Source: Bacteroidota bacterium
Lineage (GTDB): Bacteria > Bacteroidota > Bacteroidia > Sphingobacteriales > Sphingobacteriaceae
Assembly: GCA_023450085.1 (NCBI GenBank)
Contig: JAEXHI010000030.1
Coordinates: 372,001 to 436,000 of the forward strand
DNA length: 64,000 bases
Direction: 5' to 3'
The stretch's first letter is position 1; the number at the start of each line of letters is the position of its first letter. The notes under the pieces were generated by a model. The model saw only the letters and a program-made list of their open reading frames with translations, searched no databases and had not been told where the DNA came from. The position numbers and the translations under genes were made by a program. Positions 1-8,824 of the stretch are shown one piece after another.

Positions 1-22
1 CGCTTGCTTTACTACACGGCTG

Positions 23-109
23 CTTTGCGATCTTTGCATGTCTTGTTTATTCTTATCGGTTAAATTTTTACCACAAAGGTTTTTATTAAGATACGCAAAG
101 GGCGCAAAG
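23..109. repeat. imperfect inverted repeat, intergenic
   Basis: Arms at 23-37 and 95-109 are inverted copies (13 of 15 bases match; core CTTTGCG..CTTTGC). The rest of the first 130 bases shows no gene. It looks like a degraded intergenic palindromic repeat; copies elsewhere in the genome cannot be checked from this window. Confidence 0.45.
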
Positions 110-129
110 TCTGGACCTAATACCAACAA

Positions 130-163
130 AAAAGCCCAACGGAAATTAATCCGCTAGGCTTTC
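130..163 (-). terminator. rho-independent terminator of the MFS operon
   Basis: Read on the minus strand, a G/C stem (AAGCC..GCGG paired with CCG..GGCTT, with a small internal mismatch) is followed by a run of T. It lies about 20 bases downstream of the stop codon of the small membrane protein gene. Confidence 0.65.
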
Positions 164-181
164 AAATAGTGTTGATCGGTT

Positions 182-433
182 TTAAAGCTCTTCTGAATTG
201 GTGGGTAGCTCGTCAAATTCGCCTGCTAGTGCATATTTTCCAAAGATTACTAATCCTGCTGCAATTGGAATATAAATGAGCAGAATAATGCCCCATTGGA
301 GGGCGGTATTAGTTTGGTCAATTCCCGCGGCGGCTGAGCTGATTTTGTCCCAAGCTTGCCAAAACATAAATATGGTTGAAAGTGGACCTAAAAGGATCCA
401 TACAATGCCTAAAGTTCTTTTTAATGCTTTCAT
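182..433 (-). CDS. small two-helix membrane protein (DUF6814-like), transporter partner
   Basis: An 83-residue protein with two hydrophobic helices at about residues 8-25 and 46-66 and a short acidic C-terminal tail. It starts 3 bases after the stop codon of the MFS transporter gene and is followed directly by a terminator, so the two form a two-gene operon. It resembles small proteins (DUF6814, from memory) that sit next to MHS-family MFS transporters in Bacteroidota. A role as accessory subunit or stabiliser of the transporter in the inner membrane is inferred from position only. No catalytic motif is seen. Confidence 0.8.
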   Translation of the reverse strand: MKALKRTLGIVWILLGPLSTIFMFWQAWDKISSAAAGIDQTNTALQWGIILLIYIPIAAGLVIFGKYALAGEFDELPTNSEEL

Positions 434-436
434 GGT

Positions 437-2026
437 TTAGTCGTTTACGTTTTCGTCTCTTTTGTTAGATAGATAAATGGTGCCTATTACGAAGCAAAGC
501 GCCGCTATGCCAATAGGATACCACAATCCCGATAAAGGAGTGGAGCCTTTAAAGCTGGCAATTAAGGTGGCTACAAAAGGTACTAAGCCCCCAAACACGC
601 CATTTCCAATATGGTAAGGCAGGGACATAGAAGTATAACGGATCTTGGTTGGAAAAAGTTCTACTAAAAATGCAGCAATTGGTCCATAAACCATGGTTAC
701 CAACAATACCTGGAAGAAAATTAATCCTACAAATACCCAAAAATCGTTAGCAGCTAGTTTTTTGTCTTTGTATAGTATTGGTGCGTGTCCAATTGCTTTA
801 CTGGCATCTGCATAAAGTGTATCTACCTGTACTTTATGGAAAGAAGAACCATCTAACAAACTCACAATGGTTGTGGTGGTTACTAAGCTATCGCCGCTTT
901 CATGTTTGGCTGTTTTTACGGTAGTAGATGCATTATGTAAGTCTACCGTGTGAGCTGCATCATGTATCGCTGTGCGTAAAATAGTTGGCGCAGAAACTTC
1001 TTTGATTTCGTTAGGTGTAACGTTGCTTACATCCGTCCTGTTTAAAAATTCTTGGTAAATGGGGCGATAGCAAATAACACCTAACAGCATCCCTGTAAGC
1101 ATGATCCACTTTCTACCAATTTTATCACTCCAAGCACCAAAAATCACAAAGAATGGTGTGGCAAAAGCAATACCCCAAAGCAGGATGTATCGCGAATCGT
1201 TAAAATCTACTTTACAGGTGTTTTCAATGAAGGATTGTGCATAGAATTGTCCCGTATACCAAACTACCCCTTGACCCATAGCTGCGCCAAATAGTGCTAA
1301 CAACACCATTTTGAAGTTCGATTTTTTACTGAAGCTTTCTTTTAATGGGTTTTTAGAGATATTTCCTTCGCTTTTAAGTTTACTGAACAAAGGCGATTCG
1401 TGCATCTTCATACGGATGTAAACCGAAACCAAGATCAAGACAATGGAAAGTAAAAAGGGAACTCTCCAGCCCCAGTCAGCAAATTGTTCGGCACCGATGA
1501 TGTTTTTGGTGATTACAATTACCCCAAGTGAAAGAAATAAGCCCAAGGTTGCAGTGGTTTGTATCCAACTGGTGAAAAAGCCGCGTTTGCCTTTTGGAGC
1601 ATGTTCGGCAACATAAGTAGCCGCTCCGCCATATTCTCCGCCCAAGGCTAGACCCTGTATCAATCTTAAAATTAAAACTAAAATAGGGGCAGCATAGCCG
1701 ATGCTTTGATAGGAAGGAATTAGGCCAATTAAAAAGGTGGAGCCGCCCATCAACACCAAAGTGAGCAAAAAGGTGTATTTACGGCCAATTAAATCGCCTA
1801 AGCGACCAAATACCAAAGCGCCAAAAGGTCTTACAATAAAACCAGCGGCAAAAATGGCCAAAGTGTTAATCAGGGCTGAGGCCCCCGCGTCTGAAGGAAA
1901 AAGTTGGGATCCGATGATGGTGGCTAAACTACCGAAGATGTAGAAGTCGTACCATTCAATGAGCGTCCCCAAAGAGGACGCTCCAATAACTTTAAAAATG
2001 TTGTTGGTTTTGGGTTCGTGGTTCAT
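437..2026 (-). CDS. MFS transporter, metabolite:H+ symporter (MHS) family
   Basis: A 529-residue inner-membrane transporter. The N-terminal segment GTLIEWYDFYIFG and the two loop motifs GRLGDLIGRK (74-83) and GAWSDKIGRK (297-306) mark the MHS branch of the major facilitator superfamily, which includes proline/betaine, alpha-ketoglutarate and shikimate symporters. The substrate cannot be told from sequence. Family members usually have about 430-450 residues. The extra length is a soluble, polar insertion at roughly residues 323-427, just before the TM helix that starts WVFVGLIFFQ. It is the first gene of an operon with the small membrane protein downstream. Confidence 0.9.
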   Translation of the reverse strand: MNHEPKTNNIFKVIGASSLGTLIEWYDFYIFGSLATIIGSQLFPSDAGASALINTLAIFAAGFIVRPFGALVFGRLGDLIGRKYTFLLTLVLMGGSTFLIGLIPSYQSIGYAAPILVLILRLIQGLALGGEYGGAATYVAEHAPKGKRGFFTSWIQTTATLGLFLSLGVIVITKNIIGAEQFADWGWRVPFLLSIVLILVSVYIRMKMHESPLFSKLKSEGNISKNPLKESFSKKSNFKMVLLALFGAAMGQGVVWYTGQFYAQSFIENTCKVDFNDSRYILLWGIAFATPFFVIFGAWSDKIGRKWIMLTGMLLGVICYRPIYQEFLNRTDVSNVTPNEIKEVSAPTILRTAIHDAAHTVDLHNASTTVKTAKHESGDSLVTTTTIVSLLDGSSFHKVQVDTLYADASKAIGHAPILYKDKKLAANDFWVFVGLIFFQVLLVTMVYGPIAAFLVELFPTKIRYTSMSLPYHIGNGVFGGLVPFVATLIASFKGSTPLSGLWYPIGIAALCFVIGTIYLSNKRDENVND

Positions 2027-2105
2027 ATAAAGGTTAGGTTCAAAATACTAAAACTAAACCTTTAAACTCTAAATCACAACATTTTACTGAAAATATGCTA
2101 AGATT

Positions 2106-2867
2106 CTACAGATGCATACCGCCAGATGCTTCAAGTCGTTGAGCATTTACCCAACGGGCCTCTTCTGAACATAGGAAGGCTACTACGCCTCCAATATCAT
2201 CAGGCAAACCTACTCTTCCTAGTGCTGTATTGCCAGCTATTACTTTGTTCACTTGTTCATTGTCCCTTACTACTCCACCGCCAAAATCGGTTTCAATAGC
2301 ACCAGGAGCAATGGTGTTTACAGCAATTCCTCTGGCGCCTAGTTCTTTCGCCAAGTATTTGGTAAGTACTTCAATAGCTCCTTTTAATGCGGCGTAAACG
2401 CTATAACCAGGCATTGCGAAACGAGTTAAACCTGTCGAAACTGTAATAATTCGGCCACCGTCGGCAATTAAAGGCAATAATTTTTGGGTAAGAAAGTACA
2501 CCCCTTTAAAGTGGATGTTGGTTAGCAAATCGAATTGCTCTTCGGTAGTTTCGGCAAATGGTGTATTAATGCCAATACCTGCATTGTTTACTAAAAAATC
2601 AAAGTTTGTTCTGTCCCATTTTTCTTTTAAAACATTGCTTAGTTGCGAAGAGAAATCTGTAAAAGTTTTTACTTCTCCTACATTTAGCTGTACAGCTGCG
2701 GCTTTTCTGCCTAAAAACTCAATGGTGTTGACCACTTCGTCTGCCTCTTCTTTTTTACTGTTGTAAGTGATGATGACATCATTTCCTTTTTTTGCCAATG
2801 CAATGGCCATATTTTTTCCTAATCCGCGGCTGGCGCCAGTAACTAGTGCTATTTTTTGTGTTTCCAT
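2106..2867 (-). CDS. SDR family NAD(P)-dependent oxidoreductase
   Basis: A 253-residue classical short-chain dehydrogenase/reductase. The cofactor-binding TGASRGLG is at residues 10-17, NNAG at 94-97, the catalytic Ser near 144 and the YxxxK pair at Y158/K162. The C-terminal end (residues 240-253) carries the usual SDR glycine-rich tail. The substrate is unknown. Its family contains 3-oxoacyl-ACP reductase-like and quinone/aldehyde reductase-like enzymes. An AraC-type regulator gene lies 65 bases upstream on the same strand, which suggests local control. Confidence 0.88.
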   Translation of the reverse strand: METQKIALVTGASRGLGKNMAIALAKKGNDVIITYNSKKEEADEVVNTIEFLGRKAAAVQLNVGEVKTFTDFSSQLSNVLKEKWDRTNFDFLVNNAGIGINTPFAETTEEQFDLLTNIHFKGVYFLTQKLLPLIADGGRIITVSTGLTRFAMPGYSVYAALKGAIEVLTKYLAKELGARGIAVNTIAPGAIETDFGGGVVRDNEQVNKVIAGNTALGRVGLPDDIGGVVAFLCSEEARWVNAQRLEASGGMHL

Positions 2868-2932
2868 TCTATTTGTATTTTTAAATTCAATACAAATATC
2901 AGGGTCAAAGCAGTGATAAAAATGGTGACAGT

Positions 2933-3316
2933 TTAAGTATTTTCTATCAACTGTTTTCGATATTGTCTGGGGGTAACCCCTTCAAATGATTTGAAAAACT
3001 TGGTGAAATTGGTAGGGTCGGTAAACGTGAGTTTAAAACTGATTTCATTAATGGGCTTATCCGTTTGACTCAACATTTTCTTGGCCTCATCCATTACCCT
3101 TTGTTCTGCAAAATGACAAGGAGAATAGCCGGTGGTTAATTTAATAGTATTGCTAAAATGCGTAGGATGGATAAACAGCTTGGCCGCAAAATCTTTGATG
3201 TGGTACATCTGTTCAGTTCGTCCAACTAAAATATCTTCAATATGAGTATCAAGCAAAGCAAAAAAATCATTGGTGATTTCTTCTTTGCGGCTTAGCAGTT
3301 TTTTAGGAATTGGCAT
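2933..3316 (-). CDS. short AraC-family transcriptional regulator
   Basis: 127 residues made up almost entirely of the AraC/XylS DNA-binding domain. Two helix-turn-helix units span about residues 38-125, ending in the typical segment FFKSFEGVTPRQYRK. The usual N-terminal cupin-type sensing domain (about 150-180 residues) is missing, so the protein either senses nothing itself or depends on the short 35-residue N-terminal helix region. It lies upstream of the SDR gene on the same strand and may regulate it; this is inferred from position. Confidence 0.82.
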   Translation of the reverse strand: MPIPKKLLSRKEEITNDFFALLDTHIEDILVGRTEQMYHIKDFAAKLFIHPTHFSNTIKLTTGYSPCHFAEQRVMDEAKKMLSQTDKPINEISFKLTFTDPTNFTKFFKSFEGVTPRQYRKQLIENT

Positions 3317-3369
3317 GCACTAATTTAACAATAGCGAGGGTATTATTTCATTAATGAACTGTCATAAAT

Positions 3370-4425
3370 TTACTGCTCTTCCTTGAAATAAAGTTTATAG
3401 CAGTTCATCCCTTTTTCTGCGTCGTAATCTTTTTCGATCATGTCCTTATTTCCGTGAATGTAAACATGGAAGTTTTTATCAAGCTTTAAGATGCTTTTAT
3501 AGTCTTTCGCTTGTTTTTTTACAGCGGCATCAGAAATATCAAAAGTGTCTGCAATTTGGGTGTCAAACTCTTCTTCGTAAGATTGCTTATAATTTTTAAA
3601 GAGCTCAATTCCTTCTTCGTTGGCAATTACCTCATTGGCAAATTCATCCATGTCAAAGGTTTCCTTCTCTTTAAAATATTTCATCGATCGGTTAAGCAAG
3701 TCGATTTTATCTGTTTTTTCAACATCAAACTCTTGGTCTAATTTTTCAGTAACGAAGTTCTTGTAAACATCCATTACATTTTGGGTTTTGTTGAAATTGT
3801 CATTCCTTATTTTCAACATCAGGAACTGATCTTTCCAATAAGCGGCTTCAGAGGTGCGACTGGTATTGTCAACCACTACTACTTTATAGCCTTCTTCAGC
3901 TTCAGTTTTGAAGATTAAACAACCTTTATCTAACTTGTTGATGTTGATGCCCTGTTGCTCGTAACTGATATTGAAATTGCCATTTTCTGGATAAACTTTG
4001 ATATAGCTTTCTTTACTCTCCGAGCGGAAAATACCGATGGCATCGTGTAAATCACCTTCAATTTGCACATTTTCGAAGTAGCCTACATACAATTCTCCAC
4101 CTTTAACCTTTGGATGGTCTGCCACTTCAAACAAATAAGTTGCGATGTTTTTGCTGTTCTCGTGGAACAATCCTCCATCTGCAAACACTTCTGAAGCAAG
4201 GCGATAAATTTCGTTCGAATTTAAGTCGTTGCTGTGCTGCGTAAAACGATAAACTTCATTAACCTTTTGAAAAGGTGAAAGAAAATATTGCTTTAACAGT
4301 TGGTTAAGCATTTCGTCATCTATATGCATAGAACTTTCCGCAAGCGAATAATATTCTTCGTTTGTTTTATTTCCAACATGATGCACAGAAAGCTCTGCTA
4401 AATTCGATTCGAAAAAGGATACCAT
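3370..4425 (-). CDS. nucleoid-associated protein, NdpA/YejK family
   Basis: A 351-residue cytoplasmic protein matching the overall pattern of the nucleoid-associated NdpA (YejK, PF04245) family: an N-terminal half with the segment IATYLFEVADHPKVKGGELYV and a charged C-terminal half. Members bind DNA and copurify with the nucleoid in E. coli; in Bacteroidota the function is not well defined. It is a single gene with its own start, separated from terC by about 170 bases that contain the terC terminator. Confidence 0.8.
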   Translation of the reverse strand: MVSFFESNLAELSVHHVGNKTNEEYYSLAESSMHIDDEMLNQLLKQYFLSPFQKVNEVYRFTQHSNDLNSNEIYRLASEVFADGGLFHENSKNIATYLFEVADHPKVKGGELYVGYFENVQIEGDLHDAIGIFRSESKESYIKVYPENGNFNISYEQQGININKLDKGCLIFKTEAEEGYKVVVVDNTSRTSEAAYWKDQFLMLKIRNDNFNKTQNVMDVYKNFVTEKLDQEFDVEKTDKIDLLNRSMKYFKEKETFDMDEFANEVIANEEGIELFKNYKQSYEEEFDTQIADTFDISDAAVKKQAKDYKSILKLDKNFHVYIHGNKDMIEKDYDAEKGMNCYKLYFKEEQ

Positions 4426-4544
4426 AAGTTTGAATTGAGGAGCAAAGGTATTAAAAAAGTCAGCAGTAAGGAAGATGGAAAGAGAAAGGAGATTTCTGGT
4501 GGATGCATGAAAACAGATAGCTCCTAAAAATGATCGTTTGGTTC

Positions 4545-4580
4545 ACAAAAAAAGGGCTTTCGTTTCCGAAGCCCCTTTCC
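4545..4580 (-). terminator. terminator downstream of terC-like gene
   Basis: On the minus strand a stem of GGGCTTCG pairing with CGAAAGCCC around a GAAA loop is followed by a run of eight T. It begins about 20 bases after the TerC family stop codon. Confidence 0.75.
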
Positions 4581-4598
4581 TATTCTTTTCAAAAGAAA

Positions 4599-5387
4599 CT
4601 ATTTCTCTTCCTCTTTTAAAGGAGTATTACGCAATTTAACAGGTTTTGATGAATTCTTTTTCATCCTCAAATTCAACATTTCTACCAAAACAGAGAATGC
4701 CATGGCAAAATAAACATAGCCTTTAGGAATGTGTTGATCCAAGCCTTCTGCCAATAAAGAAACACCAATTAGCAGTAAGAATGATAAAGCAAGCATTTTT
4801 ACCGTAGGGTGTTTGTTTACAAAATTACTGATGGCACCTGCAGATATCATCATGATGATTACAGCAATAACTACAGCGGCAATCATGATTTCGATATGGT
4901 CAGCCATACCTACCGCAGTAATTACCGAGTCAAGAGAGAAAACAATATCCAAAATTAAAATCTGAACAATGGTACCCGTGAAAGAATGTGGTTTTACATT
5001 ACCTTCGCTTTCATGCTCTCCTTCTAGTTTGTTGTGAATTTCGTGGGTACTTTTGTAGATAAGGAACAAACCTCCTATTAACAGAATCAAGTCTCTACCA
5101 GAGATGGCTAATTTTTCGAGCCAAACAGTATCGGTAATGCCAATCCAATCACCAATGTTAAATAATGGTGCGGTAAGTCTCATGATCCAGCTTAAGGACA
5201 TTAAAAGTAGCACACGGGTAATCATGGCTAGGGCCAAACCTACTTGGCGTGCTTTTTTTTGTTGATTTTGTGGGAGTTTTCCTGCCAAGATGGAGATAAA
5301 GACAATATTGTCTATCCCTAATACAATTTCTAAGACAGTTAGTGTGAGTAGTGATATCCAAGCTTCTGGACTACTTAAAAATTCCAT
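4599..5387 (-). CDS. TerC family integral membrane protein
   Basis: A 262-residue protein with about seven membrane helices. The acidic signatures LEIVLGIDNIVF (19-30) and, later, DIVFSLDSVITAVGM carry the membrane-embedded Glu/Asp residues of the TerC family. Members have been linked to tellurite resistance and to manganese or calcium export, often together with protein secretion. The C-terminus ends in a charged tail (about residues 240-262). A minus-strand hairpin with a T-run lies in the leader 33-60 bases upstream of the start codon. Confidence 0.9.
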   Translation of the reverse strand: MEFLSSPEAWISLLTLTVLEIVLGIDNIVFISILAGKLPQNQQKKARQVGLALAMITRVLLLMSLSWIMRLTAPLFNIGDWIGITDTVWLEKLAISGRDLILLIGGLFLIYKSTHEIHNKLEGEHESEGNVKPHSFTGTIVQILILDIVFSLDSVITAVGMADHIEIMIAAVVIAVIIMMISAGAISNFVNKHPTVKMLALSFLLLIGVSLLAEGLDQHIPKGYVYFAMAFSVLVEMLNLRMKKNSSKPVKLRNTPLKEEEK

Positions 5388-5417
5388 AATAGTTTTAAAA
5401 TATAGGTTCGAAGATAA

Positions 5418-5447
5418 AACAAAAAAGGGAAGCTTTTGCTTCCTCCC
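5418..5447 (-). promoter_or_regulatory. terminator-like hairpin in the leader of terC-like gene
   Basis: On the minus strand GGAAGC-AAAA-GCTTCC is followed by a run of six T. No minus-strand gene lies upstream before 7256, so the hairpin is either an attenuator in the TerC family leader or an isolated stop for antisense transcripts from the amidase region. A candidate -7 box TAAATTTG (minus strand, 5499-5506) lies upstream of it, without a clear -33 box. Confidence 0.4.
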
Positions 5448-5582
5448 AATGAAATATTTTTGCTTAAATCAATAAGGTTAAGTTGGATGTTGGTAACACA
5501 AATTTAAGCCGCATTGTCATTTTCAGGATTAAAATATTAGATTTGGGTTAGTCTACAATTGTTAATTTATACCAATAATCCT

Positions 5583-7178
5583 ATGAAACACTTAAAATGC
5601 TTTGCCACATTTTTAATGGCTTTTTTTTACATAAATGCGGCTATCTCCCAAGTAAACCTGAGCGATCAAAAAGTTCGAGAAATCCAATCCGCTACATTAA
5701 AGACAGTACTGTCTCCTTTTTTGCAGAACGCTTTAATTGGATTTTCAGCAAAAAGATATGAACAGATAAAACCTCTTATTTTCGAAAAAAGTATTCCCGA
5801 AATACAGAAATCTGTTCATGTAGGTAAATTTTCCTATTTGGAGTTAACCCAATTTTTTTTGTACCGCATTGCTAAGTTTGAAATGAATGCCGAAAGCTCT
5901 TTGCATGCCATTATGGCCCTCAATCCAGATATCATCAAAGAAGCAAAAGAAAAAGATGCCCAATTGAGAAATAGAAGTGCAAAACATGAAATTTTTGGAA
6001 TGCCCATTTTATTGAAAGATAATATTGGTAGTAAAAAAATGAATACCACTGCTGGAGCATTGGCTATGATTGGGAACCAAGCTGATGATGCTTTTGTTGT
6101 AAAGCAGCTAAAGGCAAAAGGAGCGTTAATACTTGGCAGGGTAAATTTAAGTGAGTGGGCTTATTATATGTGCTCTTCATGTCCCCCAGGATATTCGGCG
6201 GTGGGTGGATACACCCTAAATCCCTACGGACCAGGGGTATTTGATACAGGAGGGTCTAGCTCGGGGAGTGCCGTAGCTGTGGCAGCCAATTATGCTGTTG
6301 CTGCCATAGGAACTGAAACTGCTGGGTCAATTCTTTCTCCATCAGGCCAAAATGCTGTGGTAGGCTTAAAACCTACCGTTGGTTTGTTAAGCCGAACAGG
6401 AATTATTCCCATATCGTCAACCTTCGACACTCCTGGGCCTATGACAAAAAATGTAGTCGATAACGCCATTATATTATCGGCCATGCTTGGAAAAGATGAG
6501 GCTGATCCTGCATCGGTTAAAATGGAAAGTAACTATAGTAAAGGCTTGGCTACGTCCTCTTTAAAAGGAAAGCGTTTTGGAGTAATCTCCTCTTATTTAG
6601 TAGATTCATTATACGCAAAGGCCATTGCAAAAATTAAAGATGCTGGCGCAGTACTGGTTGAAATAAAGCCTTTGCCTGTCTTTACGTTAATGGGAAATTT
6701 ACTGAAGATATTGAATTATGATTTTAAGAATGATTTGTCTTATTATCTGAAGAATTATGCTTCAAAAAACGTAGAAATCAAATCTGTTAGCGATTTGGTT
6801 AAGTTCAATGCGGACAATGCTTCCTTAAGAATACCTTATGGACAAGCTTTACTTGAAGGGGTAGCAAAAGACACTACTTCTTTGAGTGAAATTACTACCA
6901 TTAAAAATAAATCCACTATGGACAGTAGGCATGCGTTGGAGAAGTTGTTTGACGAAAATCGTTTAGATGCGATTTTATCAATTAATAATTATAATGCTGC
7001 TGAGGCCGCTGTAGCCAAATACCCTGCTTTGGCTATGCCCATGGGATGTTCAGTAAAGGGCGAGCCTAAGGCTTTAACTTTTATTGCCAAGCCTTTTGAA
7101 GAACATCAACTACTTTCGTTTGCTGCTGCATTTGAACGCCTAGCATTGCCAAGAAAAATACCGCCGCATTACAATTAA
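5583..7178 (+). CDS. secreted amidase (amidase signature family)
   Basis: About 531 residues from the ATG at 5583. An in-frame TTG at 5559 would add eight polar residues before the signal peptide, so 5583 is preferred. Residues 1-22 form a Sec signal peptide ending in AAIS. The amidase-signature core shows the catalytic Lys in PILLKDNIG (near 145), the GGSSSGS glycine/serine stretch (near 223-229) with the cis-Ser, and the nucleophile Ser in TETAGSILS (near 249). It hydrolyses an amide bond in the periplasm; the substrate is unknown. Closest relatives would be annotated as amidase or GatA-like, but the signal peptide argues against a role in tRNA amidation. Confidence 0.88.
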   Translation: MKHLKCFATFLMAFFYINAAISQVNLSDQKVREIQSATLKTVLSPFLQNALIGFSAKRYEQIKPLIFEKSIPEIQKSVHVGKFSYLELTQFFLYRIAKFEMNAESSLHAIMALNPDIIKEAKEKDAQLRNRSAKHEIFGMPILLKDNIGSKKMNTTAGALAMIGNQADDAFVVKQLKAKGALILGRVNLSEWAYYMCSSCPPGYSAVGGYTLNPYGPGVFDTGGSSSGSAVAVAANYAVAAIGTETAGSILSPSGQNAVVGLKPTVGLLSRTGIIPISSTFDTPGPMTKNVVDNAIILSAMLGKDEADPASVKMESNYSKGLATSSLKGKRFGVISSYLVDSLYAKAIAKIKDAGAVLVEIKPLPVFTLMGNLLKILNYDFKNDLSYYLKNYASKNVEIKSVSDLVKFNADNASLRIPYGQALLEGVAKDTTSLSEITTIKNKSTMDSRHALEKLFDENRLDAILSINNYNAAEAAVAKYPALAMPMGCSVKGEPKALTFIAKPFEEHQLLSFAAAFERLALPRKIPPHYN

Positions 7179-7221
7179 TGAGGGATAAGGAATATTGTTA
7201 AAACAGGTTTTGATATTACAG

Positions 7222-7248
7222 AAAAGGATGGCCAATGGCCATCCTTTC
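7222..7248. terminator. bidirectional terminator between convergent genes
   Basis: A perfect 11-bp stem (7223-7233 and 7237-7247) with a 3-base loop, flanked by short T/A runs on both sides. It lies between the ends of the amidase gene (+) and the DUF6600 gene (-). Confidence 0.75.
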
Positions 7249-7255
7249 TATTTGT

Positions 7256-8539
7256 TTAACCTCTTCCAGGTCTGCCGCCGCTATTTTCGCTTCGGCCAGG
7301 TCTTCCTGAGCTTGAAGAACCAGATGATCTGTTATTTGAGCCAGATGACTGTGTTCTTTCTACTCGTTCTGTCCTTTGTGGTTGAGAACGTTCCGTTCTC
7401 TCCGGACGTTCTGCACTTCTTTGCGGAGGAACTGTTGGTTGGCTTCTTCCTTCAGATGATGAAGAACGAGAAGGGAAAGTAGGTCTGCTACGTTCAGCTT
7501 CACGATTGTTTTGTTCCGTAGGAGTTGCGGTTTCTCTTTCTCTAGATCTTCCAAAAACGCTACCTCTATCGTTTCCATTGTTATTATCAACTCTGGTCTC
7601 TCTGGTAGGAGCGGTGTTGTTGCCACGATCTCTGAAGATATTGCTATCGTCGATATTACGGTTGTTGGTTCTATCGCCTCTATTCGTGTAAACATCATCT
7701 ACACCACCACGGCCTGGTCTGCTTACTGTTCCACCTCTTTCAATTCTATCTCTAGTTACGCTAGCATCTACTACTTGTCGTGGAGCAGGTCTGGCATTAT
7801 CACTTCCTCTGCTTGGACGTGGGGCATAAATATTTACAGTGTTGTTTTCAATCCTGCCACTTCCTGGCCTGCTTACTCTCGAAACATTATACACGGTTAC
7901 ATCACGATTGGTTGCTCTTCTAATATCGTCTGCTCTCGGACCAGTGTAATACGTTCTGTTGTTGCGTACATAAGTGTTGTTGATGATCACTGTGTTTTGG
8001 ATGTACACTCTATTTCTTCCGCTATAATATCTAGGATAGCTGTTATAGTAGATATTCCTTTCTGGAATAAAGTTCCAGCAGAAATCTGGCATTACATAAC
8101 GACGTCCGATATTGATGTTGATATTAATGCTAGGACCTAAAGGAGCCCATCCATAATAGCCGCCACCACTTCTCCAACTTACCCAAGCTGGTCCCCAAAC
8201 GGTGTCTGGAAGCCATACCCATCTATTGTACCTGTTGTATATCCAACGACCGTAGTGGAACGGTGCCCAACCCCAATCGTAATTAGATACCCAAGTGTTA
8301 CCATATTCGGTCATTGCCCAACGGCCATTGGTGTAGTAGGGCCTAAATTCATCTTGGTCTACGTCTGGTCGCCAAACGTAACCATACTCTGGATCATTGA
8401 TCCAAGTTCCATAAGGAGAAAGCTCATCGTAAAATGTTTGCAGAGAAACATCATCATATTGAGCTTTTGCCTCTTTTGTGGTCCCGGTGAGGAGCAAAAG
8501 TCCTAGCACCACTGCCGGGAATTTGATCAAGCTTTTCAT
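7256..8539 (-). CDS. secreted DUF6600-type protein with low-complexity tail
   Basis: A 427-residue exported protein. Residues 1-26 are a signal peptide ending in AKAQ. Residues about 30-140 are rich in Trp/Tyr/Gly with repeated units such as YGTWINDPEYGYVWRP and WAPFHYGRWIYN, typical of the DUF6600 / YXWGXW-like secreted proteins of Bacteroidota. The remaining 250 residues are a disordered Arg/Asn/Ser/Gly-rich tail with a strong positive charge. Function is unknown; cell-surface or periplasmic location is inferred. Its biased codons create long open frames on the opposite strand, which are not genes. Confidence 0.85.
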   Translation of the reverse strand: MKSLIKFPAVVLGLLLLTGTTKEAKAQYDDVSLQTFYDELSPYGTWINDPEYGYVWRPDVDQDEFRPYYTNGRWAMTEYGNTWVSNYDWGWAPFHYGRWIYNRYNRWVWLPDTVWGPAWVSWRSGGGYYGWAPLGPSINININIGRRYVMPDFCWNFIPERNIYYNSYPRYYSGRNRVYIQNTVIINNTYVRNNRTYYTGPRADDIRRATNRDVTVYNVSRVSRPGSGRIENNTVNIYAPRPSRGSDNARPAPRQVVDASVTRDRIERGGTVSRPGRGGVDDVYTNRGDRTNNRNIDDSNIFRDRGNNTAPTRETRVDNNNGNDRGSVFGRSRERETATPTEQNNREAERSRPTFPSRSSSSEGRSQPTVPPQRSAERPERTERSQPQRTERVERTQSSGSNNRSSGSSSSGRPGRSENSGGRPGRG

Positions 8540-8824
8540 GTCTGTGTGTTTTAAATATTTTAATTAATTAACCTAACGGTTAGTGAATATCAATTTGAGA
8601 ACCAAAGAATGTTAAAAACCGTTAAAGCAACAAGAAAGTTGCGGCTTTGTGATATTTAACGTATGTTTCACCACTTTAAGTGTGTGTTTCTGTCTTAAAA
8701 TTATGTCATTTATGGCTTGGCGTAGAACTAAATTTGATACAGAAACAACCTTGCAAAACACCTGTTGGTGCTTTGTTGTTTTTAAAAACTTTAATTTTGC
8801 GGTTGAATCGCTAACTTATTATAG

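Noticed and set aside
5388..5583. yybP-ykoY riboswitch upstream of the TerC family gene
   Set aside because: The conserved internal loops and helices of that riboswitch are not visible; only a simple hairpin with a T-run is present.
5583..7178. GatA subunit of the tRNA amidotransferase
   Set aside because: The protein has a clear signal peptide and no GatB/GatC neighbours, and a full glnS is present in the window.
7511..8140. 209-codon plus-strand open frame, with others at 7195-7482, 7506-7691 and 8255-8506
   Set aside because: All lie antisense to the well-supported DUF6600 protein. They arise from its biased Arg/Asn/Ser codons, have Ser/Ile/Val-rich meaningless composition and no domain.
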